64,000 nucleotides of DNA from Microbacterium sp. ABRD28 (GTDB taxonomy: Bacteria > Actinomycetota > Actinomycetes > Actinomycetales > Microbacteriaceae). Location: positions 744,001 to 808,000 of the forward strand of contig NZ_CP031015.1 of assembly GCF_003850245.1 (NCBI RefSeq), written 5' to 3'. Position numbers and translations under genes: made by a program. This document shows, in pieces, positions 1 to 8,444 of this stretch (positions are counted from its first letter, which is position 1; each line of letters begins with the position of its first letter). Under the pieces are notes generated by a model. It saw nothing but the letters and a program-made list of their open reading frames with translations. It ran no database searches and was not told the DNA's origin.

Positions 1-253
1 CTTCGATGAACAGCGAGTGCGGTTCGTGCACGATGAAACCGACCGCCTGGCTCCGCTGCATCACGAGGTTGCGCGCCGCGGTGTTCGGCACGTAGCCGAC
101 CTTCGCGATGGCCGCCTCGATCGCCTCGCGCGCGGTGGCGGAGACGTAGCGGTCGCCGTTGACGTACCGGCTGACCGTGCCGCGCGACACCCCGGCCTCC
201 AGCGCAACATCGTGCACGGTCGCACGTTTGGGGCGCACGGGCGGAGTGGTCAC
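1..253 (-). CDS. LacI-family transcriptional regulator (N-terminal part, cut by window edge)
   Basis: Only the first 84 residues are inside the window; the rest lies before base 1. They contain a typical LacI helix-turn-helix (ATVHDVALEAGVSRGTVSRY) followed by the hinge pattern VGYVPNTAARNLV. The GTG start at 253 reads VTTPPVRPKRATV and puts the HTH about 12 residues in, as usual for the family. The gene is divergent from the beta-galactosidase operon, and two near-identical palindromes lie between them, so it is very probably the local sugar-responsive repressor. The sugar-binding domain is not visible, so the inducer is unknown. Confidence 0.9.
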   Translation of the reverse strand, partial: MTTPPVRPKRATVHDVALEAGVSRGTVSRYVNGDRYVSATAREAIEAAIAKVGYVPNTAARNLVMQRSQAVGFIVHEPHSLFIE

Positions 254-288
254 GAGGCCACTGTAGCCCCCGCCGTTCGACTTTCTGC

Positions 289-317
289 TTGACAGCCGGC
301 CCGCGGGAATGTCAGTG
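289..317 (+). promoter_or_regulatory. Candidate promoter of the beta-galactosidase operon
   Basis: A perfect -35 hexamer TTGACA lies at 289-294. With a 17-18 bp spacer the -10 region falls on 312-318 (TCAGTG or CAGTGT, weak). The first operator starts immediately downstream at 318, so repressor binding would cover the start of transcription. Confidence 0.55.
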
Positions 318-331
318 TGTGTACGTTCACA
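318..331. promoter_or_regulatory. LacI-type operator 1
   Basis: TGTGTACGTTCACA is a near-perfect palindrome with a central CG, as expected for LacI/GalR-family operators. It is shared almost exactly with the second site 46 bp downstream. Confidence 0.75.
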
Positions 332-363
332 GACTCTCGACGAGGAGTTGTCGTCCGAGAAAC

Positions 364-377
364 TGTGCACGTTCACA
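364..377. promoter_or_regulatory. LacI-type operator 2
   Basis: TGTGCACGTTCACA differs from operator 1 at one base. The two sites together give the consensus TGTGNACGTTCACA. Both lie upstream of the chosen GTG start of the beta-galactosidase, which argues against the longer reading of that gene that would start at 309. Confidence 0.75.
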
Positions 378-413
378 CAGCACGTCGGACAGCACCCTCA
401 CTTCTGGAGATCC

Positions 414-2501
414 GTGGACCACCTCGCAACGACGCTCCCCCCGCAGAGCGACGACGCGCTTCTCACCGAGATCGATGCGTCGCCGGCTCACCCGCGCTTC
501 GCGCACCAGGGTGTCGCCTTCGGCTGCGACTACAACCCCGAGCAGTGGACGCCCGAGGTGTGGCGCGAAGACGTCGCCCTGATGCGCGAAGCCGGGGTCG
601 ATCTGGTCGCGATCAACGTCTTCGGCTGGTCGGCCCTCCAGGGGCCCGACGGCGCCTTCCGCTTCGATGAGCTCGACGAGGTCGTCGCGCTGCTGCACGA
701 GAACGGCATCCGCGTGAACCTCGGCACCGGCACCTCGTCTCCACCGCCGTGGCTGACCACGCGGCATCCAGAGATCCTGCCGGTGATGGATGACGGCACC
801 ACCCGTTATCCCGGTGGTCGCCAGGCCTGGTGCCCGAGCTCCCCGGTGTTCCGCCGGTACGCGCTCGCGCTGGTCGAGGCCGTCGCCGCACGCTACGGCG
901 CGCACCCCGCGGTCGCCCTGTGGCACGTCTCCAACGAGCTCGGGTGTCACAACGCCGAATGCCACTGCGCCGAGTCGACCCGAGCCTTCCGCCGGTGGCT
1001 GCAGGCGAGGTACCGCACCATCGACGCGCTGAACGCCGCCTGGGGGACGAGCTTCTGGAGTCAGCGCTACAGCGACTTCGACGAGATCCTCACCCCGCTG
1101 CGCACCGTCTCCACGCGCAACCCGGGGCAGGTCCTGGACTATCGCCGCTTCTGCAGCGACGAGGTGCTCGCCCACTACCGGGCCGAGCGCGACGTGATCC
1201 GTCGCCACAGCGACATCCCCGTCACCACCAACTTCATGGTGACCGCCCACATCGACGCCCTCGACTACTGGACCTGGGCGCCCGAGATGGACGTCATCGC
1301 CAACGACCATTACCTCGACTCCCGACTGGCCGACCCGCTCGCCGAGCTCGCGTTCACCGCCGACCTCACCCGCGGGCTCGCGGGCGGCGAGCCGTGGCTG
1401 CTCATGGAGCACTCCACCGGTGCGGTGAACTGGCAGCCCGTGAATCTCGCCAAGGCACCCGGTCAGATGACCCGCGACTCGCTGTCGCACGTCGCGCGCG
1501 GCGCCGACGCCGTCTGCTACTTCCAGTGGCGCGCCTCGCTCCAGGGCTCGGAGAAGTTCCATTCGGCCCTCCTTCCCCACGCCGGCACCGACAGCGCTCT
1601 CTGGCGCGAGGTGCGAGAGCTGGGCGCTCTGATCGGTCGCCTCGACGAGGTCGCGGGCACCACCGTCACGGCCGACGTCGCGATGCTCTTCAGCTGGGAA
1701 TCCTGGTGGGCCGCCGACGCCGAGAACCGCCCGAACCACGCGCTCGGCTACCTCGACCAGGTGCATGCGATGTACGCAGCGCTCCGCGACCTCGGCCACA
1801 CCGTCGACGTGGTGCGCCCGGGTGCTGACCTCTCGCGCTACCGCCTCGTGGTCGTGCCGGGCCTGCATCTCGTCTCCGACGCCGACGCGCGTGCCCTCGA
1901 CGGCGCCGCCGCGACCGGCACCCACGTCGTCGTCACCTTCTACAGCGGCATCGTCGATGAGAACGACCGGGTCCGCCCGGGCGGTCACCCCGGTGCGTGG
2001 CGCGACCTGCTCGGCGTCCGCGTCGAGGAGTTCGCCCCCGTCCTGCCGGGAACCACCGTCACCCTCGACAGCGGTGCGACGGCGACGATGTGGACCGAGC
2101 GGATGTCGGTGACCGACGCCGCCGTCGTGGCACGTTTCGCAGACGGGCCGTCGGCGGGTCTGCCGGCGATCACCCGGCGCACCGCCGGGTCGGCCGGGAC
2201 CGGCGACGCGTGGTACGTCGCGACGCTGCTGGAGGCACCGGCGCTGCGCGCTCTGCTCGAGACCGCCGCCGCAGCGGCGGGGGTCACCGCAGAGCCCGGT
2301 GCAGGACGCGGCGTCGAGGTCATCCGCCGCCACGGCGACGACCGCGCCTACCGTTTCGTCATCAACACCACCGATCGGCCCGTCGAGATCGACGCGGTCG
2401 GCGATGACCTCGTGACCCAGAGCCGCGTGACCGGAACGCTCGTCGTTCCGGCCGGCGGCGTCCGTGTCATCCGTGAGCAGCCGACAGAGGAGACGGCATG
2501 A
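414..2501 (+). CDS. Beta-galactosidase, glycoside hydrolase family 42
   Basis: A 695-residue cytoplasmic GH42 enzyme that hydrolyses terminal beta-galactosides. The N-terminal barrel starts with GCDYNPEQW. The acid/base Glu lies in WHVSNELG (about residue 175) and the nucleophile Glu in LLMEHSTGAVNW (about 332). Several Cys follow the acid/base motif (GCHNAECHC), matching the Zn-binding cluster of some GH42 enzymes. I chose the GTG at 414, just after GGAGA, because an in-frame ATG at 309 would place both operators inside the gene. It is the first gene of an operon and its stop overlaps the next start (ATGA). The enclosed ABC importer suggests the substrate is a galactoside taken up intact. 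Confidence 0.93.
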   Translation: MDHLATTLPPQSDDALLTEIDASPAHPRFAHQGVAFGCDYNPEQWTPEVWREDVALMREAGVDLVAINVFGWSALQGPDGAFRFDELDEVVALLHENGIRVNLGTGTSSPPPWLTTRHPEILPVMDDGTTRYPGGRQAWCPSSPVFRRYALALVEAVAARYGAHPAVALWHVSNELGCHNAECHCAESTRAFRRWLQARYRTIDALNAAWGTSFWSQRYSDFDEILTPLRTVSTRNPGQVLDYRRFCSDEVLAHYRAERDVIRRHSDIPVTTNFMVTAHIDALDYWTWAPEMDVIANDHYLDSRLADPLAELAFTADLTRGLAGGEPWLLMEHSTGAVNWQPVNLAKAPGQMTRDSLSHVARGADAVCYFQWRASLQGSEKFHSALLPHAGTDSALWREVRELGALIGRLDEVAGTTVTADVAMLFSWESWWAADAENRPNHALGYLDQVHAMYAALRDLGHTVDVVRPGADLSRYRLVVVPGLHLVSDADARALDGAAATGTHVVVTFYSGIVDENDRVRPGGHPGAWRDLLGVRVEEFAPVLPGTTVTLDSGATATMWTERMSVTDAAVVARFADGPSAGLPAITRRTAGSAGTGDAWYVATLLEAPALRALLETAAAAAGVTAEPGAGRGVEVIRRHGDDRAYRFVINTTDRPVEIDAVGDDLVTQSRVTGTLVVPAGGVRVIREQPTEETA

Positions 2502-3445
2502 CCACTTCGCCACCCATCGCCGGCGTCGCCGGCGCGGCCGCGGCGCCCGACGCGCCGGTGCAGAAGCGCAAGCGACCCCGCGTCCAGAACCCGTGGGCGA
2601 TCGTCGCCTTCGTGTCGCCGTTCGCGCTGGTCTTCACGCTCTTCTACGTCATCCCCATCGGTTACGCGGTGTGGCAGTCGCTGCTCGTCGTCGAGCGCGA
2701 AGGCACGTTCGGCGAGGCCCGCGAGGTCTTCGGCGGGTTCGCGCAGTACGCGCTGGTGTTCCAGAACGCCGAGTTCTGGTCATCCGTCGGTCGCGTCTTC
2801 CTCTTCGGCATCGTGCAGGTGCCGGTCATGCTGGGCCTTGCGCTGTTGTTCGCCCTGCTGCTGGACTCGCCTCTCCTGCGGGGGAAGAAGTTCTTCCGCC
2901 TGGCTTTCTTCGTGCCGTACGCGGTGCCCGGCGTCATCGCCGCCATCATGTGGGGCTTCCTGTACTCGCCGAACCTGTCGCCCTTCGAAGCGGTGACCAG
3001 CCAGGTCGACTTCCTCTCGTCCGATCTGGTGCTGTGGTCGATTGCGAACGTCGTGACCTGGGTGTTCGTCGGCTACAACATGCTGATCATCTACTCGACC
3101 CTTCTCGCGATCCCCGGCGACATCTACGAGGCCGCGCGCCTGGATGGCGCGGGGCAGGCACGGATCGCGTGGTCGATCAAGATCCCGCTCATCCGCCCCG
3201 CGCTCGTCCTCACCGGGGTGCTGTCGATCATCGGCACCCTGCAGCTGCTGGCCGAGCCCCAGACCTTCCGGTCGTTCAGCTCGGCGGTGACGAGCACGTA
3301 CACCCCGAACATGACGATCTACGCCACGAGCTCCATCCCGAACGTGTCGCTCGCCGCAGCGTTCTCGGTGGTACTGGCGCTGGCGACCTTCGTGCTGTCG
3401 TTCACGTTCCTGCGCATCACCCGGCGGAAGGCGGCGACGTCATGA
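2498..3445 (+). CDS. Sugar ABC transporter permease (MalF type)
   Basis: A 315-residue inner-membrane permease with about six transmembrane segments after a short basic cytoplasmic N-terminus. The EAA loop that contacts the ATPase is visible (YEAARLDGAGQARIAWSIKIP, about residues 208-229). Its start overlaps the beta-galactosidase stop and its stop overlaps the next permease, so the genes are translationally coupled. Family and context indicate oligosaccharide or galactoside uptake. No ATPase gene is in the operon, so it probably uses a shared MsiK-type ATPase encoded elsewhere (inference). Confidence 0.92.
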   Translation: MTTSPPIAGVAGAAAAPDAPVQKRKRPRVQNPWAIVAFVSPFALVFTLFYVIPIGYAVWQSLLVVEREGTFGEAREVFGGFAQYALVFQNAEFWSSVGRVFLFGIVQVPVMLGLALLFALLLDSPLLRGKKFFRLAFFVPYAVPGVIAAIMWGFLYSPNLSPFEAVTSQVDFLSSDLVLWSIANVVTWVFVGYNMLIIYSTLLAIPGDIYEAARLDGAGQARIAWSIKIPLIRPALVLTGVLSIIGTLQLLAEPQTFRSFSSAVTSTYTPNMTIYATSSIPNVSLAAAFSVVLALATFVLSFTFLRITRRKAATS

Positions 3446-4368
3446 CCACGACGACCACGATGACGGCCGTCAACCCGACGGCGTCGCGCCGCCGGAGGGG
3501 CGGCGGACAGGATGCCGTGGGTCGCGGACCCCGCGAGGGCGTCATCCCCCGCACCGCCGCCTTCATCGTCATGGGGGTCTTCACCCTCTACTTCCTCACG
3601 CCCATCTGGTGGCTGCTCATCGCCTCCACGAAAGACCGCGGCGACCTGTTCAGCACCAACCCGCTGTGGTTCGCCGACTTCCGGTTCTTCGAGAACGTCG
3701 GCGCCCTCGTGGCCTACCGCGACGGGGTGTACCTCCGGTGGCTGCTGAACAGCCTGCTGTATGCGGGGGTGGGCGCCGTCGTGGCGACCCTGCTGGCCTC
3801 GATGTGCGGATACGCCCTGGCGAAGTACCGGTTCCCGGGCCGCGAGACGCTCTTCAACGTCGTCCTCGGTGGAGTGCTCGTGCCCGCCACCGCACTCGCG
3901 CTGCCGCTGTTCCTGCTGTTCAGCCAGGTGCAGCTGACCAACACCTTCTGGGCGGTCTTCCTCCCGAGCATCGTCAGCCCGTTCGGTGTCTATCTGAGCC
4001 GGGTCTTCGCCGAGGCATCCGTTCCCGACGAACTGCTCGAGGCGAGCCGCCTCGACGGAGCGGGCGAGGTGCGCACCTTCTTCACGGTGTCGATCCGCCT
4101 GATGTTCCCGGCGCTGGTGACGGTCTTCCTCTTCCAGTTCGTCTCCATCTGGAACAACTTCTTCCTGCCGCTGATCATGCTGCGCAGCGAAGAGCTGTTC
4201 CCGGTGACCTACGGGCTCTACGCCTGGAACTCCACGATCAACCAGTTCCCCGAGCTGCGCACCTTCGTGCTCGTCGGTTCGCTGCTGTCGATCGTCCCCC
4301 TGATCATCACGTTCCTGCTGCTTCAGCGGTACTGGCGCACGGGCCTCGGCACCGGCGCGCTGAAGTGA
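3442..4368 (+). CDS. Sugar ABC transporter permease (MalG type)
   Basis: A 308-residue partner permease. It has a basic N-terminus followed by six predicted membrane segments (first about residues 36-58, IVMGVFTLYFLTPIWWLL). Its EAA loop is LLEASRLDGAGEVRTFFTVS. The ATG at 3442 overlaps the preceding TGA. An open frame continues upstream, but that part is read inside the MalF-type gene. Together with the upstream permease and the downstream binding protein it forms one importer. Confidence 0.92.
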   Translation: MTTTTTMTAVNPTASRRRRGGGQDAVGRGPREGVIPRTAAFIVMGVFTLYFLTPIWWLLIASTKDRGDLFSTNPLWFADFRFFENVGALVAYRDGVYLRWLLNSLLYAGVGAVVATLLASMCGYALAKYRFPGRETLFNVVLGGVLVPATALALPLFLLFSQVQLTNTFWAVFLPSIVSPFGVYLSRVFAEASVPDELLEASRLDGAGEVRTFFTVSIRLMFPALVTVFLFQFVSIWNNFFLPLIMLRSEELFPVTYGLYAWNSTINQFPELRTFVLVGSLLSIVPLIITFLLLQRYWRTGLGTGALK

Positions 4369-4421
4369 CAACCCCCCGCCCGGGCAGCAACCCGGGCACC
4401 CACCACCGAGAGAAGGAAACA

Positions 4422-5753
4422 ATGCGTTCAACGAAACGAGCGGCCACCGCAGCCCTGCTCACCGTGTCCGCGCTCGCCGTCGCCGGCTGTGCGGCCGGCG
4501 GAGGGTCGGGCAGTGGAGGCGACGCCGCCTCCTGCGAGCCGGCCGGCGAGGATGTCACCCTCACGTTCACCTCGTGGATCCCCGGCATCGAGGATGCCGT
4601 CGCGATGTGGAACGAGGAGAACCCCGACATCCAGGTCGAGGTGCAGACGGGCCCTTCGGGCAACGCCGGCACCTACCAGAACTTCTTCAACCAGCTCGAG
4701 GCCGGCAACGCCCCCGACCTCGGTCAGATCGAGTACGACGCGCTGCCGAACTTCCGCGTGCAGGACGGCCTCGTCGACCTCGGTGCGTGCGAGGACGTGC
4801 TCGCCGCCGAGGACCAGTTCCTCGACTGGACCTGGGGTCAGGTCACCCTCGGCACCGAGGACGAGGTCTACGGCATCCCTCAGGACCAGGGCCCGATGGC
4901 GCTGTTCTACCGCAGCGACCTGTTCGAGCAGAACGGCATCGAGGTTCCGACCACGTGGGAGGAGTACCGCGAGGCTGCGGTGAAGGTCCGCGAGGCCGGC
5001 GGCTACATCACCAACTTCTCGGACAGCGACATCAACCAGTTCGCCGGCTTCGTCTGGCAGGCGGGCGGTCAGTGGTTCGAGAACGACGGCGACGCCTGGA
5101 CGGTGAACCTCACCGGCGAGGAGTCGACGACGGTCGCCGACTACTGGCAGGACCTCATCGAGAACGACCTCGTCTCGACCTACCCGGCCTGGACCGACGA
5201 GTGGAACAACGCCTACAACTCCGGTGAGGTCTGGACCTGGAACTCGGCCGTGTGGGGCGCGAACTCGATCCTCTCGGGTGCCCCCGACACCTCCGGCAAC
5301 TGGTCGGTGGCCCTGGCGCCGCAGTGGAACGCCGGTGACCAGAAGGCCGGCAACTGGGGTGGCTCGTCCATCGCGGTCTTCAACGGCACCGAGCACCTCT
5401 ACGAGGCGGCGAAGTTCGCGCTGTGGCTGAACACCTCGGAAGAGGCCCTCACCTCGCTCAACGAGACCGCGCAGATCTACCCCGCCACCACCGCGGGACT
5501 GGAGCTGCCGGTGCTGAAGGAGGGCGTGGAGTTCTACGGCGGCCAGCCGATCTACGACGTCTTCGCCGAGGCCGCGACCCAGGTCGACCCCAACTTCACG
5601 TGGGGCCCGACCATGACGCAGACCTACGGTGACGTGTCCGACGGCTTCAAGGCCGCCGCGCAGGGCAACGGCACGCTGCTCGAGGCGCTCGAGGAGGGCC
5701 AGGCGGCCACGATCTCGACGCTCGAGGCGCAGTCGATCCCCGTCGCCGAGTAA
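4422..5753 (+). CDS. Sugar ABC transporter substrate-binding lipoprotein
   Basis: A 443-residue extracellular solute-binding protein of the MalE-like class. It has a lipoprotein signal with basic MRSTKR, a hydrophobic stretch and the lipobox LAVAGC (Cys about residue 24), then a Gly/Ser linker. The mature part contains the usual pattern VTLTFTSWIPGIEDAV and many aromatic residues typical of carbohydrate clefts. A good ribosome-binding site (AGAAGGAA) lies 4-5 nt before the ATG. It is the last gene of the operon and is followed by strong hairpins. The ligand is probably the galactoside cleaved by the GH42 enzyme, but the sequence alone does not show it. Confidence 0.93.
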   Translation: MRSTKRAATAALLTVSALAVAGCAAGGGSGSGGDAASCEPAGEDVTLTFTSWIPGIEDAVAMWNEENPDIQVEVQTGPSGNAGTYQNFFNQLEAGNAPDLGQIEYDALPNFRVQDGLVDLGACEDVLAAEDQFLDWTWGQVTLGTEDEVYGIPQDQGPMALFYRSDLFEQNGIEVPTTWEEYREAAVKVREAGGYITNFSDSDINQFAGFVWQAGGQWFENDGDAWTVNLTGEESTTVADYWQDLIENDLVSTYPAWTDEWNNAYNSGEVWTWNSAVWGANSILSGAPDTSGNWSVALAPQWNAGDQKAGNWGGSSIAVFNGTEHLYEAAKFALWLNTSEEALTSLNETAQIYPATTAGLELPVLKEGVEFYGGQPIYDVFAEAATQVDPNFTWGPTMTQTYGDVSDGFKAAAQGNGTLLEALEEGQAATISTLEAQSIPVAE

Positions 5754-5792
5754 CACGCGGTAAGACACCGGCGCGGCCCAATCCGCGCCGGG

Positions 5793-5820
5793 CCGGGGCC
5801 CCTCTCGCCGGGGGCCTCGG
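5793..5820 (+). terminator. Hairpin after the galactoside operon
   Basis: A 10-bp stem (5793-5802 with 5811-5820, one G-U pair) closes an 8-nt loop 40 nt after the last stop. A smaller GC hairpin (GCGCGG/CCGCGC) lies just before it at 5771-5788. There is no clear T run, but such GC hairpins often act as terminators in high-GC actinobacteria. Confidence 0.5.
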
Positions 5821-5826
5821 TCGGCC

Positions 5827-5897
5827 GAGCCCACCCTTTCCTCCCCGTCGCCCGTCCTTTCGCAAGGACGCGGTGGCGGGGAGGATCGGGTGGGCTC
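5827..5897. repeat. 71-bp imperfect inverted repeat
   Basis: Outer arms GAGCCCACCC (5827-5836) and GGGTGGGCTC (5888-5897) pair perfectly. Inside them CCTCCCCG pairs with CGGGGAGG, and CGTCCTT/AAGGACG closes a TCGC loop, giving one long interrupted hairpin. It may be a second terminator or an extragenic palindrome. Confidence 0.7.
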
Positions 5898-5988
5898 GTT
5901 CGCGTCCGGGCTTCCGCCGGCGTCGTGGAATGGCGATGCCACCTCGCAACCCTGCGCCGCGGCGACCGCGGCCGGGCAGAATGACCCC

Positions 5989-6690
5989 ATGAGGCTCGTT
6001 CGCGCAGGCCTGTACCTCGTGCAGGCGATCATCGCCGGCGTCGTGATCACGCTGATCGGTATGCCGGCCACCGGCGAGGTCACCGCCCGGCTGGGGGGAG
6101 CGGATGTCGCGATCGCGACCGTCCACGCGGGGTGGGCCGCGGTGGTGCTGCTCGCCTTCGGCGGGCTCGTCGACGCCGCCGTCGCGCGCATCGAACCGCT
6201 CGCCACACGCGCGCGGCTGGTCACCTGGATCGGGTGGTCGCAGCTGTCGGGCGTCGCGGTCTTCCTCATCGCCCAGCTGAACGGCATCACCGAACTGACG
6301 ACCCTCGTCGCGCTCTACGCGCTCACGGCCGGAGCCGTGATGCTCCTCGCCCTCGACGGTGCCCTCGTCGCCCCCCGCCTCGACGACCCCGCACCCGCCG
6401 ACGCCCCCACCGCGTCCCGCGTCATCCGAGGTCTCCGGCGCCCCGCCGCGCTGGCGGCGGTCATCGGCATCGTGCCCTGGGGGCTGATCGCGTTCGCGCA
6501 GATCGGCGGGGGCCTGGTCGGCGACCCCGTCGGGCTTGGGACGCGGATCGTCACCCTCGTCGTGCTCGCCCTGTCGATCGCGGTGTGGTTCCGCGGCTGG
6601 TTCCGGCCGGCGGACGCCGACGCTCCCGGCATCCTCCCCCTTCTGGCAACGACCGCGCTGGCGTGGGGAGTGATCCTCGCCGTCGGCTGA
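5989..6690 (+). CDS. Conserved integral membrane protein of unknown function
   Basis: A 233-residue protein made almost entirely of hydrophobic segments (about six). Hydrophobic segments lie near the N-terminus and around residues 40-60 and 110-125. A loop rich in Asp, Pro and Ala (DDPAPADAPTAS) sits in the middle. The ATG at 5989 gives a clean hydrophobic start (MRLVRAGLYLVQAI). A CAGAAT hexamer 6 nt upstream suggests a leaderless message. It stands alone, convergent with the tryptophan operon. I do not recognise a family. Confidence 0.7.
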   Translation: MRLVRAGLYLVQAIIAGVVITLIGMPATGEVTARLGGADVAIATVHAGWAAVVLLAFGGLVDAAVARIEPLATRARLVTWIGWSQLSGVAVFLIAQLNGITELTTLVALYALTAGAVMLLALDGALVAPRLDDPAPADAPTASRVIRGLRRPAALAAVIGIVPWGLIAFAQIGGGLVGDPVGLGTRIVTLVVLALSIAVWFRGWFRPADADAPGILPLLATTALAWGVILAVG

Positions 6691-6728
6691 ATCCGCGTCG
6701 GAACCCGCGCCGGCGGCGCCGTCCCCGC

Positions 6729-8435
6729 CTAGGCCCGGAACGCCCGCAGCAGGGTCTTTCCCAGCGCCGGCCACCGCCGGTGCATCCGGAACCGGGTGAA
6801 CCCCTCGCTCACCGTCGCGCCCGTGCGCGACGACACGAACCACGGCGGCTTCGGCAGCACCGAGAATCGGCCACCGCGCACGAGCGCGGTGAGGGAGCGG
6901 GGGAAGGGTCGGAACGGCCCGCGGGCGATCGAGCGTTCGACGTCGTCGAGCAGCAGCGCGTTGTGCACGACGCCGATACCGCTCCCGACGTCCTGCAGGG
7001 TGCTCCCGGGGAACGCGCTCCAGGTGAGGGTCGGGGTGAGGAAGACGAAGGCCGTCCACGCGTTGATCGCGATCGCCCCGTACCGCAGGTCGGTCACCGC
7101 CCGCTCGAACCCGTCACCGAGCGCCGCCTCGGTCGCCGGATCGATGAGGATGTTGGCGCCGAGCGTGCCGGTCAGCCGTTCGTTCGCGTGCGCGACCGCG
7201 GCGTCGAGGAACTCCTGACCCAGACCCGGGAGCGCGATCACGCCGAGGACCGGCGCGAAGTACTCGGTCTCCTCGATGGGTCCGGGCACGGCTCCCGCAT
7301 CGGCCTCGACGAGCAGCCGGGTGCCGTCGGCGCACCAGACGGCGTCGGGGTACGCCGCTGCCGCGGCATCCATCCGCTCCGCGCTGCCGGGGTACCAGGG
7401 GGTGCGCGTGGTCGCCTCGTCGTATGCGCGCCGCAGCGCCGCCACGAACTGCGCGCGCTGCGGCCAGTCGCGACTGAGGAGCACGACCTGCCCGGCGATG
7501 CAGTTGTGCCCGGCGTTCTGCAGTCGCATGGTCACGATGTGCTCGGCCTGATACTGGATGTCGGCAGCCGACCATCGCCCGGGCACCACGATGATCGGCG
7601 AGACCCCGCCGAGCTCGGCCGTGATCGGCTTCTTCAGCGCGGGACGGTTCTCGCGTCGCCGGCGGCGGGCCTGCGGCCCGTCACCCCACACGATCCGCTC
7701 GAACGTCGCCGCGGACCCGGTGATGTGCACGTGATCGACGCCGGGGTGCGCGGTGAGGGCGGCGCCCACCTCGGGCCCGCCGGCGATCACGCGCAGGAAC
7801 CCAGGCTCGATGAGCGGGGCGAGCGCGCGGGTGAACACCGGCAGCAGCGTCTCCTGCGTCGGATTCAGCTTCAGCATCACCACGCGGTTGTGGGCGAACA
7901 GTTCGTACAGCACGTCGGCGACCGGGATCGAGGTGACGTTTCCGGCGCCGAGCACGAGCCCCACCCCGCCGGGGGCGCCGGGGGATCGCTGTGCGAGACC
8001 CGCCCTCTCCCGAGCCTCGGCCTCGGTGACGCCCGGTCTCAGCCACACCTCGCCGGTGAACCCCGACAGCAGCAGCGCGTCGATCGCGCGGAGCGGGAAG
8101 GCGTCGATCCGCACCCGGCCCCCGGGGGCGGGGGTGACGCGCACCCCGTCGAGAGGATTGCCGCCCCGTGCCAGCCGGCGGAGGGTGGCGGCCAGGGCGT
8201 CGACGAGTTCGATCGCGCCGTACGGACCCGAGAGCCACTCCTCGCCACGGAGCGGGTGGCCGGCGTCGAGGCCCTTCGATCGCGCGGCCGCCGCAGCCCA
8301 CTCGGGGGCGGCGTCGCTGATGCTCGCATGCACGCGGTCGAGAAGGCGAGCCCGCTGCGAGAGGGTCAGCGCGACCCAGGCGCGCGATCCCTCGCGCAGG
8401 TCTCGGAGGGCGACGTCGACGTCAGGTGCGGGCAC
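6729..8435 (-). CDS. Aldehyde dehydrogenase family protein, last gene of the tryptophan operon
   Basis: A 568-residue protein, longer than classical aldehyde dehydrogenases (about 480-500). The NAD-fold motif HITGSAATFERIV, the general-base motif TAELGGVSP and the catalytic-Cys motif NAGHNCIAGQVV are all present. The C-terminus carries a basic extension rich in Arg and Phe. It begins 9 nt after the kynureninase stop, so it is probably co-transcribed with it. The substrate is not evident; an aldehyde arising from tryptophan or anthranilate breakdown would fit the position, but this is inference. Confidence 0.75.
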   Translation of the reverse strand: MPAPDVDVALRDLREGSRAWVALTLSQRARLLDRVHASISDAAPEWAAAAARSKGLDAGHPLRGEEWLSGPYGAIELVDALAATLRRLARGGNPLDGVRVTPAPGGRVRIDAFPLRAIDALLLSGFTGEVWLRPGVTEAEARERAGLAQRSPGAPGGVGLVLGAGNVTSIPVADVLYELFAHNRVVMLKLNPTQETLLPVFTRALAPLIEPGFLRVIAGGPEVGAALTAHPGVDHVHITGSAATFERIVWGDGPQARRRRRENRPALKKPITAELGGVSPIIVVPGRWSAADIQYQAEHIVTMRLQNAGHNCIAGQVVLLSRDWPQRAQFVAALRRAYDEATTRTPWYPGSAERMDAAAAAYPDAVWCADGTRLLVEADAGAVPGPIEETEYFAPVLGVIALPGLGQEFLDAAVAHANERLTGTLGANILIDPATEAALGDGFERAVTDLRYGAIAINAWTAFVFLTPTLTWSAFPGSTLQDVGSGIGVVHNALLLDDVERSIARGPFRPFPRSLTALVRGGRFSVLPKPPWFVSSRTGATVSEGFTRFRMHRRWPALGKTLLRAFRA

Positions 8436-8444
8436 GCGCTCAGC

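Noticed and set aside
309..413. Longer N-terminus for the beta-galactosidase from ATG 309
   Set aside because: It would put both operators and the start of transcription inside the coding region, and those residues do not match GH42.
327..2513. Long open frame opposite the beta-galactosidase
   Set aside because: It mirrors the codon bias of the GH42 gene, has no family-like motifs, no SD and covers both operators. High-GC genes produce such antisense frames.
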